Positions 1-9,132 are shown, counted from the stretch's first letter. The stretch: 19,233 nucleotides of DNA from Porticoccus sp. (GCA_011049795.1 DRHD01000021.1:1-19233); one strand, 5' to 3'. Notes: generated from the letters alone by a model not told the origin. Made by a program: numbers and translations.

Positions 1-1218
1 AACAACCGGGGGTAAAAAACCAATATCCTGGGCAATTTTCTTTCGCACACTCTTTATTCTGCCAAGGAGCTCGCCTTTTTGTGAAGCATCCACCATGGGA
101 ATAAGACGATGGCCTACCTCCAAGCTCAACATATCCACTAACTCTACATCATCCCAGCTAGCATCCGGCACACTCGGTGAAACAGGCTCTTCGGAGACAG
201 CTGACTCAATAGACTTCTCCTGAGCTTGACGCTGTTTCAGGTGCCAGGCCAGCCCTGCAAACAGGGCAGTAAACACCAAGAAGATGAAATTAGGCATTCC
301 AGGCACGAGCCCCAGCAGGCCCAAAACACCCGCGGTTAGCGCAATAACACGGGGATTAACAAACAGCTGACCAATCATCTGCTGGCCCACATCCTCATCT
401 GTATCGACTCGAGACACCATAACGCCGGCAGCTGTTGATATCACCAGCGCCGGGATTTGAGCAACCAACCCATCCCCCACCGCCATCAATGTGTAGGTTT
501 CGGCTGAAATCGCAAAGCTGAGGTCATGCTGAAGAACACCGATTAACAGGCCTCCCACAATATTGACCACCATGATCACCAACCCGGCTACGGCATCACC
601 TCGAACAAATTTGTTGGCGCCGTCCATCGAACCATAAAAATCTGCTTCCTGCGCGACTGCCAACCGGCGTGTACGAGCGTCATCTTCTCCAATCAAGCCC
701 GCATTGAGGTCGGCATCAATCGCCATTTGTTTACCCGGCATGGCATCGAGCATGAAACGAGCACCAACCTCGGCAATTCGACCGGCACCTTTGGTGATCA
801 CCATAAAGTTAATGATCACCAGAATCATGAAAACGACCAAACCAACAACAAAATTCCCCCCCACCAGGAATTGCCCGAAGGCCTCAATAACTTTTCCTGC
901 CGCATCGCCGCCGTTGTGCCCTTCTAAAAGCACAACCCGAGTGGATGCAACATTGAGCGCCAGTCTCAATAGCGTAGTGAATAGCAAAATTGCGGGAAAT
1001 GCTGCAAATTCGAGGGGCTTATTGGTGAACATACTCACCAACAACACCATCACAGCAAGAGAAATATTAAAGGTAAAGAAAATATCCAGCGCAAAAGGGG
1101 GCAATGGCAAAATCATCATGGACAACACCATGAGGATCAAGATGGGCCCCGCCAGCAAAGTCATGTTCAACCCACTTAACCAGTTAGAGGCGGTTGAAAG
1201 ACTACCTGTTTGATTCAT
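1..1218 (-). CDS. flhA: FlhA, flagellar type III export gate protein (N-terminal 406 residues; 3' end beyond window)
   Basis: This is the inner-membrane core of the flagellar protein export gate, which couples proton flow to substrate export. The reading frame stays open from the ATG at 1218 to base 1, giving 406 codons of a protein usually near 690-700 residues. The part present covers the multi-helix membrane domain, including the family signature region (RLALNVASTRVVLLEG, then AAGKVIEAFGQFLVGGNF) and the cytoplasmic linker entering the C-terminal domain (RLIPMVD, GELLGRI, IGFLPPVV). The C-terminal chaperone-docking domain is mostly missing because the window ends. The start lies inside the end of flhB with a 17 bp overlap, preceded by a GAGAT-like ribosome site, so the two are probably translationally coupled. 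The assignment is firm from sequence motifs and from the flhB-flhA pairing. Confidence 0.97.
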   Translation of the reverse strand, partial: MNQTGSLSTASNWLSGLNMTLLAGPILILMVLSMMILPLPPFALDIFFTFNISLAVMVLLVSMFTNKPLEFAAFPAILLFTTLLRLALNVASTRVVLLEGHNGGDAAGKVIEAFGQFLVGGNFVVGLVVFMILVIINFMVITKGAGRIAEVGARFMLDAMPGKQMAIDADLNAGLIGEDDARTRRLAVAQEADFYGSMDGANKFVRGDAVAGLVIMVVNIVGGLLIGVLQHDLSFAISAETYTLMAVGDGLVAQIPALVISTAAGVMVSRVDTDEDVGQQMIGQLFVNPRVIALTAGVLGLLGLVPGMPNFIFLVFTALFAGLAWHLKQRQAQEKSIESAVSEEPVSPSVPDASWDDVELVDMLSLEVGHRLIPMVDASQKGELLGRIKSVRKKIAQDIGFLPPVV

Positions 1219-2377
1219 TATTCATCTCAGTGCTACTTTCACTCTCTGCTACAGCAAGGGATTCAGGAACGGTCAAATTGGATGGCTTCTGGACCGCATC
1301 TGTTCCGGTATATCTAGATCGCTTCAAACTCAGCGCCCATGCCACAACTTCTGCCACTGCGGTATAGAGCTGTTCTGGTACCTCATGTTCAATATCAACA
1401 TGGCGGAAAAGCGCCCTGGCCAAAGGCGGCGCCTCCAACAGGGGGACGCCATGCTCCTGACCCATTTCACGAATTCTCATAGCCACTGCATCTGCACCCT
1501 TTGCAACCACACGGGGTGCCGACATACCCGACTCCTCATAGCGAAGAGCCACGGCATAATGGGTTGGGTTCGTCACGATCACATCAGCCGTCGGAATATT
1601 TGCCATCATCCGCTGCCGAGCCATCGCCTGCTGCTGGGCACGAATTCTACCCTTCACCTGGGGGTCACCATCCGATTCCTTGTGTTCGCGCTTTATTTCT
1701 TCTTTAGTCATCCGTAATTGTTTGGCGTGGTGCCATAGCTGGTATGGCACATCGATGATAACCACAGCAAACAGCGCTAAGATCATAGAACCACAGGCCT
1801 GAACTACTAAACTCAACGCATTGGATAAAGCCTGCTGTATCGGTTGCCCCATCAGCGCTATAAACGCGGGGATGTTGCTGGACATAAAAAAAACCAGTAC
1901 CGTCCCAAAGCCAACGGCCTTGGTGATTACTTTGGCCAGTTCTGCCAATGCTTGCGAAGAAAACATACGCTTCAGACCCTTCATCGGGTTGAGCTTGGAG
2001 ATTTGAGGCTTCAAAGATTTGGTCGAAATCAACAGTCCCCCCAGAAGCATCGGTGACAGCAATGCCACGATAACCATAACCAGAAAAAAAGGTAAAATAC
2101 CCAGTAGTGCTCTTTCACCAAGAACCCAGGATTTGCTCAACATTGACTCTACTTCAAACGCTTGAGAGCGATCAAAAAGAAAGGCCTGCTCCATTACTTG
2201 TCCCAACTGACCATAGAGAGCGCCACCCATCCCCCATAAACTGCCCAAACCACCGGCCAATAACAGAAACGTAGTTAACTCTTTGGATCGTGCAATCTGC
2301 CCGTCTTCTCGGGATTTCTCCAGACGGCGAGGGCTAGCGGACTCGGTCTTCTCCTGGTCTTCACTAGTGTCTGCCAT
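1202..2377 (-). CDS. flhB: FlhB, flagellar export apparatus substrate-specificity switch
   Basis: FlhB is an inner-membrane component of the flagellar export apparatus. Its cytoplasmic domain cleaves itself and switches export from rod/hook to filament subunits. At 391 residues it is close to the usual length. It shows the N-terminal family pattern (residues 10-33, EKTESASPRRLEKSREDGQ), four hydrophobic segments at about 33-60, 85-118, 145-175 and 185-212, and the self-cleavage site NPTH at residues 270-273 in VIVTNPTHYAVALRY. A low-complexity tail of about 35 residues (Ser, Glu, Asn) follows the compact domain. The ATG at 2377 has only a weak purine-rich upstream stretch. fliR, often found upstream, is absent; the divergent neighbour is a histidine kinase. 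Confidence 0.98.
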   Translation of the reverse strand: MADTSEDQEKTESASPRRLEKSREDGQIARSKELTTFLLLAGGLGSLWGMGGALYGQLGQVMEQAFLFDRSQAFEVESMLSKSWVLGERALLGILPFFLVMVIVALLSPMLLGGLLISTKSLKPQISKLNPMKGLKRMFSSQALAELAKVITKAVGFGTVLVFFMSSNIPAFIALMGQPIQQALSNALSLVVQACGSMILALFAVVIIDVPYQLWHHAKQLRMTKEEIKREHKESDGDPQVKGRIRAQQQAMARQRMMANIPTADVIVTNPTHYAVALRYEESGMSAPRVVAKGADAVAMRIREMGQEHGVPLLEAPPLARALFRHVDIEHEVPEQLYTAVAEVVAWALSLKRSRYTGTDAVQKPSNLTVPESLAVAESESSTEMNNESNR

Positions 2378-2499
2378 GCAAATCTTTCTTTAATTAAATC
2401 TATGACTACTATTATTGATAATTCTGTCATCGATCAATCTGTAAAGAAGGCGCCAAAAACAGGCCTTTTTAAACGTACACCAATAGAAACCTTTCGCTG

Positions 2500-2508
2500 C
2501 CCCCCCCC
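2500..2508. repeat. Homopolymeric tract of nine C
   Basis: Nine consecutive C residues lie about 120 bp upstream of the flhB start. Such tracts can slip during replication, and when placed in a promoter they can change transcription. Here the position relative to any promoter is unknown, so it is recorded only as a direct observation. Confidence 0.9.
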
Positions 2509-2629
2509 ACACAAAGCCCCTGCCTTTGTTTTCACCGTCCTACACACCCCCGTTAACGTTCTTCATTAGTTTCAAGGCAATATTTCGCAGGACAGCGCCA
2601 ATCAATCTATTAATTAATCCATACAATCC

Positions 2630-2656
2630 TAAAGATTTGAAAAACCCTGCCGATAT
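2630..2656 (+). promoter_or_regulatory. FliA (sigma-28) promoter candidate for the kinase/HD-GYP operon
   Basis: The sequence reads TAAAGATT (2630-2637), 11 bases, then GCCGATAT (2649-2656). The enterobacterial FliA consensus is TAAAGTTT-N11-GCCGATAA, so 14 of 16 positions match with exact spacing. It faces the kinase gene, whose longest start is about 120 bp downstream. If real, it places the kinase and HD-GYP protein in the late flagellar regulon. Confidence 0.75.
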
Positions 2657-2774
2657 CAACTGAAGATGAGAAATTCTTTAGCTCTGCGGTGCTTAAACTA
2701 TCTACTCGCCAAATTATTAGAACAATACCGACTGTCAAATTTTCATGAGTGAATAAAGAGAAATAATTCCAGGA

Positions 2775-5237
2775 ATGAGCAATGGATCTGACATGAATGC
2801 GACGCTCCAAGAAAATATTCTCGAGGCAATAAATAATCACGCGAGCATCAGCATTTCGGATGCTAATGGAAAAATCACTCAGGTTAACGACAAGTTCTGC
2901 GAAATCACTGGATTTTCAAGAGATGAACTAATCGGGGAAACCCACAGCTTTATCAAAGCAGACACGCATTCCCATGCATTCTACCAGGAGCTGTGGGCCA
3001 CAATATCCACGGGTAAAACCTGGGCAGGCCCAATCTGCAACAAGCGAAAGGACGGCAGTCTCTATTGGTCTGAGGCCACTATCACGCCACACACGAATGG
3101 TAACGGGAAACCTTATCAGTTCACGTCCATACGCACTGAAATAACCAAAGCAAAAGTTGTTGAGCATAACCTTCTTCATCAAACCAAGCTGCTCCATCTA
3201 CTCAATGAAGCGACGGCGGTACTGCTCAGCACCCAACCCCATGAACTCCATCAAAGTATTGGGGTTATTCTAGGACGGGTTGGCGAACAACTGCACAGTA
3301 GGGGTATTTGCCTCTGGGCATTCGACGAAGAGTCCATGAACATACAACTGGATTTCGAATGGTGGGCCCCAAGTACCAGCACAGTTTACAGTGAGAGTAA
3401 AAAGAATCTGTTCAGTGATTTTTTCGCAAAAGAGATCATACCGGACGGTGTATCTATTACTGACTACCTGCAACAAGTACAGCTCCAAATTAACCCCGAA
3501 GACGTGTCTATTGATGGACAACAAAGACCATCCACACTGTTCTTTCCACTTCAGACCCACGGCAAAACCACCCATGTCATCCAGCTGGAACAACCCGTCA
3601 ACAATCCGGATGACAGCGTCAATGAAGTCAACATATTGATGATCCTTGCAGACACCCTGTCCTCAGCCATCAGTCGCAATCGCTCTGAACAACTTCTGTC
3701 AGAAAACAAAGAGCGACTAAGCCGCAGCCAACAATATGCCAACATCGGCACCTGGGATCTCGACCTTAAAACAAACCAACTCTATGCCTCAGAGTGTGTA
3801 GCACCCATGTTTGGCCACGATCCCGGAGAATCCAATACCTCTTTCGAAAAAGTGCTGACAGCCTTTCATCCTGCAGACTATGAGAAAGTTATTGGCGCGA
3901 TGAACAAGTCCATCCGCGACGACACACTTTATGATGTTGAGCACCGTGTTGTTTGGCCTGATGGAACCGTACGCTGGCTCCATGAAAAAGGTGCAGTAAC
4001 ACGCGATAGTGAGGGCAACCCACTGCACATGCTAGGTGTCATACAGGATATCAATGATCGTAAGCATGCTGAATCCATCCTCATCAAAACCCGTGAAGAA
4101 GCAGAGCGAGCAAACCGCGCCAAGTCTGACTTCCTATCGAGAATGAGTCATGAATTAAGAACACCCATGAATGCCATTTTAGGCTTTGGGAAACTGATGG
4201 ACATGGACCCGACCCTATCAGCAGAGAACAAAGACAATACCCATGAGATTCTCAATGCGGGACACCACCTACTTAAGTTGATCAATGATGTGCTCGACCT
4301 AGCCAAGGTGGAGGCCGGTCACATTGAATTAACCCTTGAGCCACTAGAAATTCTCCCACTGATCAAAGAAAGCCTGGCTATGGTGGGCTCCACCTCCCAT
4401 GATCAAAATATCAATTTGAGCCATTCTGAATTACAAGATATTGTCATAAGTGCAGACAAAACCCGTCTTAAGCAAGTCATGATCAACTTGCTAACCAACG
4501 CGATCAAGTACAACAAACCCGGTGGCAGCGTCCATATAACGGCCATTCACAAAGGTGATGACAGGGTTCGTATTCTTGTCGAAGATAGCGGCCGCGGGAT
4601 TTCCAAAGAAAAACTCGAAGAACTGTTTGTTCCATTTAATCGCCTCGGAGCAGATGCAACGGAGATTGAAGGTACGGGCATAGGACTAACCATCACCAAA
4701 CACCTAGTCGAAATGATGGGCGGTAGCATTGGCGTAGAGGATAACCCAAAGGGCGGCAGCATATTTTGGATTGAGTTACACCAGGACTCTAAAGCAACCC
4801 CATCCCAGCCGGACTACAACGCCTCCGCCAGCAGAGGTCACAATGGCAAACCAAGCGTCCTCTACATCGATGATGACCTTGAAAATATCACTTTGATAAC
4901 CCAACTGCTCAGCCCCAATAATGAAATCCGGCTACTCACGGCAACTAACTCAAATAAGGGGATTGATCTTGCCCTGTCAGAGAAACCCAATTTGATTTTT
5001 TTAGATATCAACATGCCTGAAATGGATAGCAACCAGGTTCTGCGGATTTTGAAATCCAGCCCGGGGATGGAGCGCATTCCGGTCATCGCAGTCTCGAAAA
5101 AAATGTCCACTGAAAATGATCCGCAGCCCAATATCACCGGTTTCAATGATTACCTGATTAAACCCCTTGAACAACAACCCAAATTTCATGATCTTCTCAG
5201 TTATTACCTGGGTTATGAGCAGGAGCACGCCCAATGA
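2775..5237 (+). CDS. Hybrid sensor histidine kinase, PAS-GAF-PAS-HisKA-HATPase-REC
   Basis: This is an 820-residue soluble kinase with no signal peptide or membrane segment. Domains in order: PAS1 (about 10-125), a GAF-like region (about 140-305), PAS2 with its PAC end (about 315-435, ending GVIQDINDRKHAE), HisKA with phospho-acceptor His459 (FLSRMSHELRTPMNAILGF), HATPase (Asn575 in NLLTNAIKYN, DSGRG at 604-608, GTGIGL at 633-638), and a receiver domain (acidic pocket near 699-701, phospho-acceptor Asp744 in FLDINMPE, Lys796). PAS1 has the W-x-G-x(3)-N-x-R-K-D-G-x(2)-Y-W pattern seen in Aer/NifL-like flavin-binding PAS domains, so redox sensing is possible but unproven. The first ATG has AGGA directly abutting it, which is poor spacing; the ATG at 2793 (MNATLQENIL) may be the true start. 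The stop overlaps the next gene's ATG (ATGA), so its likely partner is that HD-GYP regulator. Confidence 0.95.
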   Translation: MSNGSDMNATLQENILEAINNHASISISDANGKITQVNDKFCEITGFSRDELIGETHSFIKADTHSHAFYQELWATISTGKTWAGPICNKRKDGSLYWSEATITPHTNGNGKPYQFTSIRTEITKAKVVEHNLLHQTKLLHLLNEATAVLLSTQPHELHQSIGVILGRVGEQLHSRGICLWAFDEESMNIQLDFEWWAPSTSTVYSESKKNLFSDFFAKEIIPDGVSITDYLQQVQLQINPEDVSIDGQQRPSTLFFPLQTHGKTTHVIQLEQPVNNPDDSVNEVNILMILADTLSSAISRNRSEQLLSENKERLSRSQQYANIGTWDLDLKTNQLYASECVAPMFGHDPGESNTSFEKVLTAFHPADYEKVIGAMNKSIRDDTLYDVEHRVVWPDGTVRWLHEKGAVTRDSEGNPLHMLGVIQDINDRKHAESILIKTREEAERANRAKSDFLSRMSHELRTPMNAILGFGKLMDMDPTLSAENKDNTHEILNAGHHLLKLINDVLDLAKVEAGHIELTLEPLEILPLIKESLAMVGSTSHDQNINLSHSELQDIVISADKTRLKQVMINLLTNAIKYNKPGGSVHITAIHKGDDRVRILVEDSGRGISKEKLEELFVPFNRLGADATEIEGTGIGLTITKHLVEMMGGSIGVEDNPKGGSIFWIELHQDSKATPSQPDYNASASRGHNGKPSVLYIDDDLENITLITQLLSPNNEIRLLTATNSNKGIDLALSEKPNLIFLDINMPEMDSNQVLRILKSSPGMERIPVIAVSKKMSTENDPQPNITGFNDYLIKPLEQQPKFHDLLSYYLGYEQEHAQ

Positions 5238-6322
5238 TTTCGGAACCACTGAAGAGCGGAAGGGTTTTTATCGTCGATGATGAACCAGCCAACCTAAAGC
5301 TGGTTCAACGGTTATTCCAACACCACAGTCAACTAGAACTCATTGCCATTCAGGACTCCCGGCAAGTGCTCCCCCTCTACAAAGAGTCGCCCCCGGATCT
5401 GATACTACTCGATCTGAATATGCCTCACCTAAGCGGCTATGATGTAATGAACCAGCTGAGGAGTCTGAAGGATCCTATGTTACCCCCCATCGTTATTCTC
5501 ACCGCCCAGCACAGCAGTGAATATCTGATGAGGTCACTTATCTCAGGGGCTCGTGATTTTATTTCAAAGCCCTTTGATCATGCTGAACTTCTGATGCGAG
5601 TCCGAAATTTACTTGATGCTCACCTGGCACACCGCTTGGTTCATGAAAAGAAAGCGGTGCTGGAAGAAATGGTAGAGGAGCGCACCAAAGAACTGCGCCA
5701 GACACAATTACAGATGGTCCAGCGCCTCTGTATGGCCGCTGAGCATCGCGACGAAGAGACAGGAAACCATATCCTGAGAATGAGTCATATCTGTAAAATT
5801 CTAGGGCTGGCCTCTGGCATGAATAGCGAAGAGGCTGAACTCCTGCTCCATGCTAGCCCAATGCATGATATTGGAAAAATCGGTATCCCCGACAACATCC
5901 TCCTCAAACCGGGAAAACTGACACCCGAAGAGTGGAAAATCATGCAAAACCATACCACCATTGGCGAAAAACTGCTTGCCAACGACGACTCCCCTCTTAT
6001 GAGTATGGCCAGAGACATTGCCTATACACACCATGAAAAGTGGGATGGCAGTGGCTACCCCAAAGGGATCAAAGGAACAGCCATTCCCATTGGCGGGCGT
6101 ATTGCAGCCTTGGCCGATGTTTTTGATGCCCTGACCTCAGAAAGGCCCTATAAAAAGGCTTGGTCAATCGACGATGCTCTGGGCTTGCTGAAAGACAACC
6201 GTGGAAAACACTTCGACCCTGAATTGGTCGATATTTTCATGGAAAATCTACCCAAAATTCTCGAAATTCGTGACAAGTTCTCCGAAGAAAATAGTAAACC
6301 AGCCATTGCATTAGTACAGTGA
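5234..6322 (+). CDS. Response regulator with REC and HD-GYP domains (probable c-di-GMP phosphodiesterase, RpfG type)
   Basis: This 362-residue cytoplasmic protein has a receiver domain (residues 8-128: Asp15/Asp16 pocket, phospho-acceptor Asp60 in LLDLNMP, Lys112). A helical linker (about 130-165) leads to an HD-GYP domain (about 165-345). The HD pair is His211-Asp212 in HDIGKIGIPD, further metal-ligand candidates are His240 and His266/His267, and the GYP motif sits in DGSGYPKG (271-278). All expected catalytic residues appear present, so hydrolysis of c-di-GMP is the likely activity. The gene starts inside the kinase stop codon and has AGGAG eight bases upstream, indicating translational coupling. 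The upstream kinase probably phosphorylates Asp60 and so controls the output. Confidence 0.95.
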   Translation: MISEPLKSGRVFIVDDEPANLKLVQRLFQHHSQLELIAIQDSRQVLPLYKESPPDLILLDLNMPHLSGYDVMNQLRSLKDPMLPPIVILTAQHSSEYLMRSLISGARDFISKPFDHAELLMRVRNLLDAHLAHRLVHEKKAVLEEMVEERTKELRQTQLQMVQRLCMAAEHRDEETGNHILRMSHICKILGLASGMNSEEAELLLHASPMHDIGKIGIPDNILLKPGKLTPEEWKIMQNHTTIGEKLLANDDSPLMSMARDIAYTHHEKWDGSGYPKGIKGTAIPIGGRIAALADVFDALTSERPYKKAWSIDDALGLLKDNRGKHFDPELVDIFMENLPKILEIRDKFSEENSKPAIALVQ

Positions 6323-6429
6323 CTGTTCCGCTCATAAAAATGTCCATTACCATCATGGCCGCTTTTTATACGGTGAAATCTACTCGTAATATCGGTGAAA
6401 AATGCAATTTTGAGATCAAAGAATAGGTC

Positions 6430-7824
6430 ATGACAAACAAGCCACCCATATTTCTTGAAACGCCTATCAATAAACAGAATTTATGGAGCACAGTTGATAC
6501 CGAGAGTATAGAAAATCATATACATATCTGGCTGTTAGATGAACAGATTCAGAACAAGACCACTCAGGAACTCATCCAGCAACTCCAGGCTCTACACTAT
6601 TCTTTTTCGTTGTTTAAGGGGCCAGGTGAGATCAATAACAGCCCCAACAGAATAAAACCAAAGCTTTTGCTGATAAAACTGACTCAATCTTTAACCAGTA
6701 AATCAGCGGCAGAATTACAGGTAATTTCCTCGGTGGTAGAGGAATACAACTGCCCGATCTTTATCATTACACCTGTTGATGATTTTCAATCCAGGCTATG
6801 TGCCACACGGCTTGGAATAAAGGATTATTGCCTGGACTCTTCGAACAGCAACCTGCTAAGTCAACGAATTTCGGAAGTCATTGAACACCGGTTCACAGCA
6901 GAAACACGTGTGCTCTTTATGGGTGATGACCCAGGCATTGCCAGAAAATATATATCACCCCTAAAGAATGCCGGCATAACAGCAGCCACCCTGGACAACC
7001 CCGCTGCTATTGCAGAAACATTACTGGCGTTTAAACCGGAATTAGTACTCATAGAGTCACAGGTCGCCAGTTATTCAGGGGCAGACATTGTGGGTGTCAT
7101 TCGTCAATATAGCCGTTGGAATCAACTGCCAATAATTTATCTGTCACCCCTCTCTACAGTAGCCCAACAAGATCAGGGGGGGTTCACCGGAAACGATGGA
7201 ATCCTCATCGAGCCTATTTCAGATGAAAGTCTTCTCTCCGCGATCTATGACCGCATCTATCTATCCCGCCGGCTCAACTCAGCCATTAATAAGGATAGCC
7301 TTACCGGTTTATTAAATCAGAGCAGCATCAAAGAAGCCGGCAACACCACTATGATGAGAATGCGACGTACCCAGGGAACCACCACTTATGTCATGCTCGA
7401 TATTGATAATTTTAAGAAAATCAACGACACCTATGGGCACAGTAGTGGCGACGCAGTACTAACCGCCCTGGCAAGGTTACTCAAGAATCGCTTACGTCGC
7501 ACTGATTCTATTGGGCGTTATGGTGGAGATGAGTTTTTGATTATTCTGAGCAACTGCGATGACGACAATTCGCGTAAGATTTTTGACAATATTCGACAGC
7601 TCTTTAGCAACTTACCGTTCCATCACTTGGGTAAAAAATTCACCTGCACTATTTCTATAGGCTTAACGCGCGCATCAGAACACCGCCTTGACAGTGCCGA
7701 GTTAATTGATATCGCCGACAACGCCCTTTATCTCGCCAAACAGTCGGGAAGAAACCAAATTGCCCAATTATCACCGACGGATAGACCTACAAGCATTAAT
7801 GTCCCCGTCCCTCTATTGGGTTAA
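6430..7824 (+). CDS. Diguanylate cyclase (GGDEF) with two degenerate receiver-like domains
   Basis: This is a 464-residue soluble protein. The C-terminal GGDEF domain (about 285-446) carries an intact active site GRYGGDEF with GGDEF at 365-369, the substrate-site region DIDNFKKINDTYGH (324-337), and an RxxD inhibitory site (RRTD, 356-359) five residues before GGDEF. Synthesis of c-di-GMP with product inhibition is therefore likely. Residues 30-150 and 158-280 each resemble receiver domains but lack a normal phospho-acceptor. In the second, the acidic pair (Asp166/Asp167) is kept while the acceptor position reads Glu209 (LVLIES). It lies about 100 bp downstream of the HD-GYP gene with its own weak ribosome site (TAGG), so it may share that transcript or have its own promoter. 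It ends convergent with cheB. Confidence 0.93.
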   Translation: MTNKPPIFLETPINKQNLWSTVDTESIENHIHIWLLDEQIQNKTTQELIQQLQALHYSFSLFKGPGEINNSPNRIKPKLLLIKLTQSLTSKSAAELQVISSVVEEYNCPIFIITPVDDFQSRLCATRLGIKDYCLDSSNSNLLSQRISEVIEHRFTAETRVLFMGDDPGIARKYISPLKNAGITAATLDNPAAIAETLLAFKPELVLIESQVASYSGADIVGVIRQYSRWNQLPIIYLSPLSTVAQQDQGGFTGNDGILIEPISDESLLSAIYDRIYLSRRLNSAINKDSLTGLLNQSSIKEAGNTTMMRMRRTQGTTTYVMLDIDNFKKINDTYGHSSGDAVLTALARLLKNRLRRTDSIGRYGGDEFLIILSNCDDDNSRKIFDNIRQLFSNLPFHHLGKKFTCTISIGLTRASEHRLDSAELIDIADNALYLAKQSGRNQIAQLSPTDRPTSINVPVPLLG

Positions 7825-8029
7825 ATTCCCGGTAATCCCCCTCCAGCTGATTTCATCTACCACTCAATAGAGTATGAGTTGCTTACCGGCGGGGCATAAG
7901 AAAAACTCGAACTAAGCAATACCACGCAGTTCAAACTGTCTGGAGTAAAAAGTCCGGATCAAAAAGCCAGGGGAGAGCAAGAGCAACGCAAGCACAGATA
8001 CCAGTTTGACCTGCAATTTAGCTTTTTGA

Positions 8030-9100
8030 CTAGCGTTGGTCAGCACAAGCTTTTATTAGCGCTCTAGCGACCTTACCCAGAGTTAACACTTCACTCGCAC
8101 CACCTCTTTTGACTGCTTCTCCTGGCATCCCCCACACGACACTGGAGGCTTCATCCTGAGCAATGGTATGTAAGCCGGACTGATGAAGCTCGAGTAAACC
8201 CTCTGCACCATCAGCACCCATGCCTGTCAGTATCGCTGCAACGGCGTTATTTCCTGCCGATTGCAACACAGAGCGAAAAAGCACATCCACGCTAGGGCGA
8301 TGACGGTTAACTAGCTCGCCATCACTCAGTCGGCATACATAACGGGTACCACTGCGCGTAAGCAGTAGATGTTTATCCCCTGGAGCAATGAATACGTGGC
8401 CAGGTAACACCTGATCACCATCTTCAGCCTCTTTAACCGACAGAGCTGTCACGCGATCCATCCGTTCAGCAAATGCCGCACTGAAGCCCGGGGGAATATG
8501 TTGAGCAATGACGATACCTGGCGCATCGGGGGGTAAGCCCAACAAGACATCCTTAATCGCCTCCGTTCCTCCCGTTGAAGCACCTATGGCTATAATTTTA
8601 TCCGTTGTACTAAAAAACTTTTTGGAGACTTGGGGAATAACGGCATCTGCTGAATAGACGGGTGCCGGCTCATCCAGTTGAGCTTTAGGTTGAAGCTTCG
8701 CTGCCGCCGCCGCTTTTACTTTACTGATGAGCTCATCAGCATAAGTCTCAAGGCTGTGGGATATATCAATTTTGGGTTTAGTGACAAAGTCCACAGCACC
8801 CAGAGCCAATGCATCCATGGTCACGCTGGCACCTTTCTCTGTCAGTGACGAAACCATCACCACCGGCATAGGGCGTAGGCGCATCAGGTTACCCAGAAAT
8901 GTCAGGCCATCCATACGGGGCATTTCGACATCGAGGGTGAGCACGTCAGGGTTGAGCGCTTTTATCTTGTCCCTCGCGATTAATGGGTCGCCAGCAACGC
9001 CGACGACCTCAATACCACGGGCCTCGCCCAATATTTTGGTAAGCAGTTTTCGAATTAAAGCAGAATCATCAACGATTAATACACGTATAGGGGACGGCAC
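8030..9100 (-). CDS. cheB: CheB, receptor methylesterase/glutamine deamidase
   Basis: CheB removes methyl groups from chemoreceptor glutamates and deamidates receptor glutamines; phosphorylation by CheA activates it. Numbered from the start chosen here, the receiver domain spans about 1-120 (Asp11/Asp12, phospho-acceptor Asp57 in [12 protein letters not shown], Lys108). After an Ala/Lys-rich linker, the esterase domain spans about 162-350 with catalytic triad Ser175 (IGASTGG), His201 (AQHIPPGF) and Asp297 (GMGADG). The start is GTG at 9100, because AAGGA lies six bases upstream of it; a GTG two codons earlier (9106) abuts that same site and is less likely. It is the last gene of the cheY-cheW-receptor-cheR-cheD-cheB run, 32 bp after cheD. 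No clear terminator was seen in the 205 bp to the convergent GGDEF gene. Confidence 0.97.
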   Translation of the reverse strand: MPSPIRVLIVDDSALIRKLLTKILGEARGIEVVGVAGDPLIARDKIKALNPDVLTLDVEMPRMDGLTFLGNLMRLRPMPVVMVSSLTEKGASVTMDALALGAVDFVTKPKIDISHSLETYADELISKVKAAAAAKLQPKAQLDEPAPVYSADAVIPQVSKKFFSTTDKIIAIGASTGGTEAIKDVLLGLPPDAPGIVIAQHIPPGFSAAFAERMDRVTALSVKEAEDGDQVLPGHVFIAPGDKHLLLTRSGTRYVCRLSDGELVNRHRPSVDVLFRSVLQSAGNNAVAAILTGMGADGAEGLLELHQSGLHTIAQDEASSVVWGMPGEAVKRGGASEVLTLGKVARALIKACADQR

Positions 9101-9132
9101 CAGCACTCCTTGTATGTTCTTTAAAATATTCT

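Larger units (their letters stand above)
2378..2774. other. Intergenic region between divergent flhB and the hybrid kinase
   Basis: This stretch of about 400 bp holds no convincing gene. It carries a FliA-type promoter facing the kinase (2630-2656) and a run of nine C residues (2500-2508). It must also hold the promoter for flhB-flhA on the opposite strand, for which no strong match was found. A 76-codon minus-strand frame (2610-2840) runs into the kinase 5' end and has no family resemblance, so it is not called. Confidence 0.7.

Noticed and set aside
704..1213. 169-codon plus-strand frame
   Set aside because: It lies antisense to flhA, whose motifs are unambiguous in the opposite strand; composition is atypical (many Thr, Asn, Pro) with no family likeness.
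2440..2455. Sigma-54-like site on the minus strand upstream of flhB (TGGCGC...TTTACA)
   Set aside because: The essential -12 GC reads AC, and FlhDC-type systems normally do not use sigma-54 for flagellar genes.
2745..2756. ATG-AGT-GAA-TAA mini-frame just before the kinase
   Set aside because: Three codons only, and no sign of a leader-peptide mechanism.
7829..7889. CCGGTAA/TTACCGG inverted arms in the gap between the GGDEF gene and cheB
   Set aside because: Arms are seven bases with a loop of over 40 bases and no T-run; probably chance.
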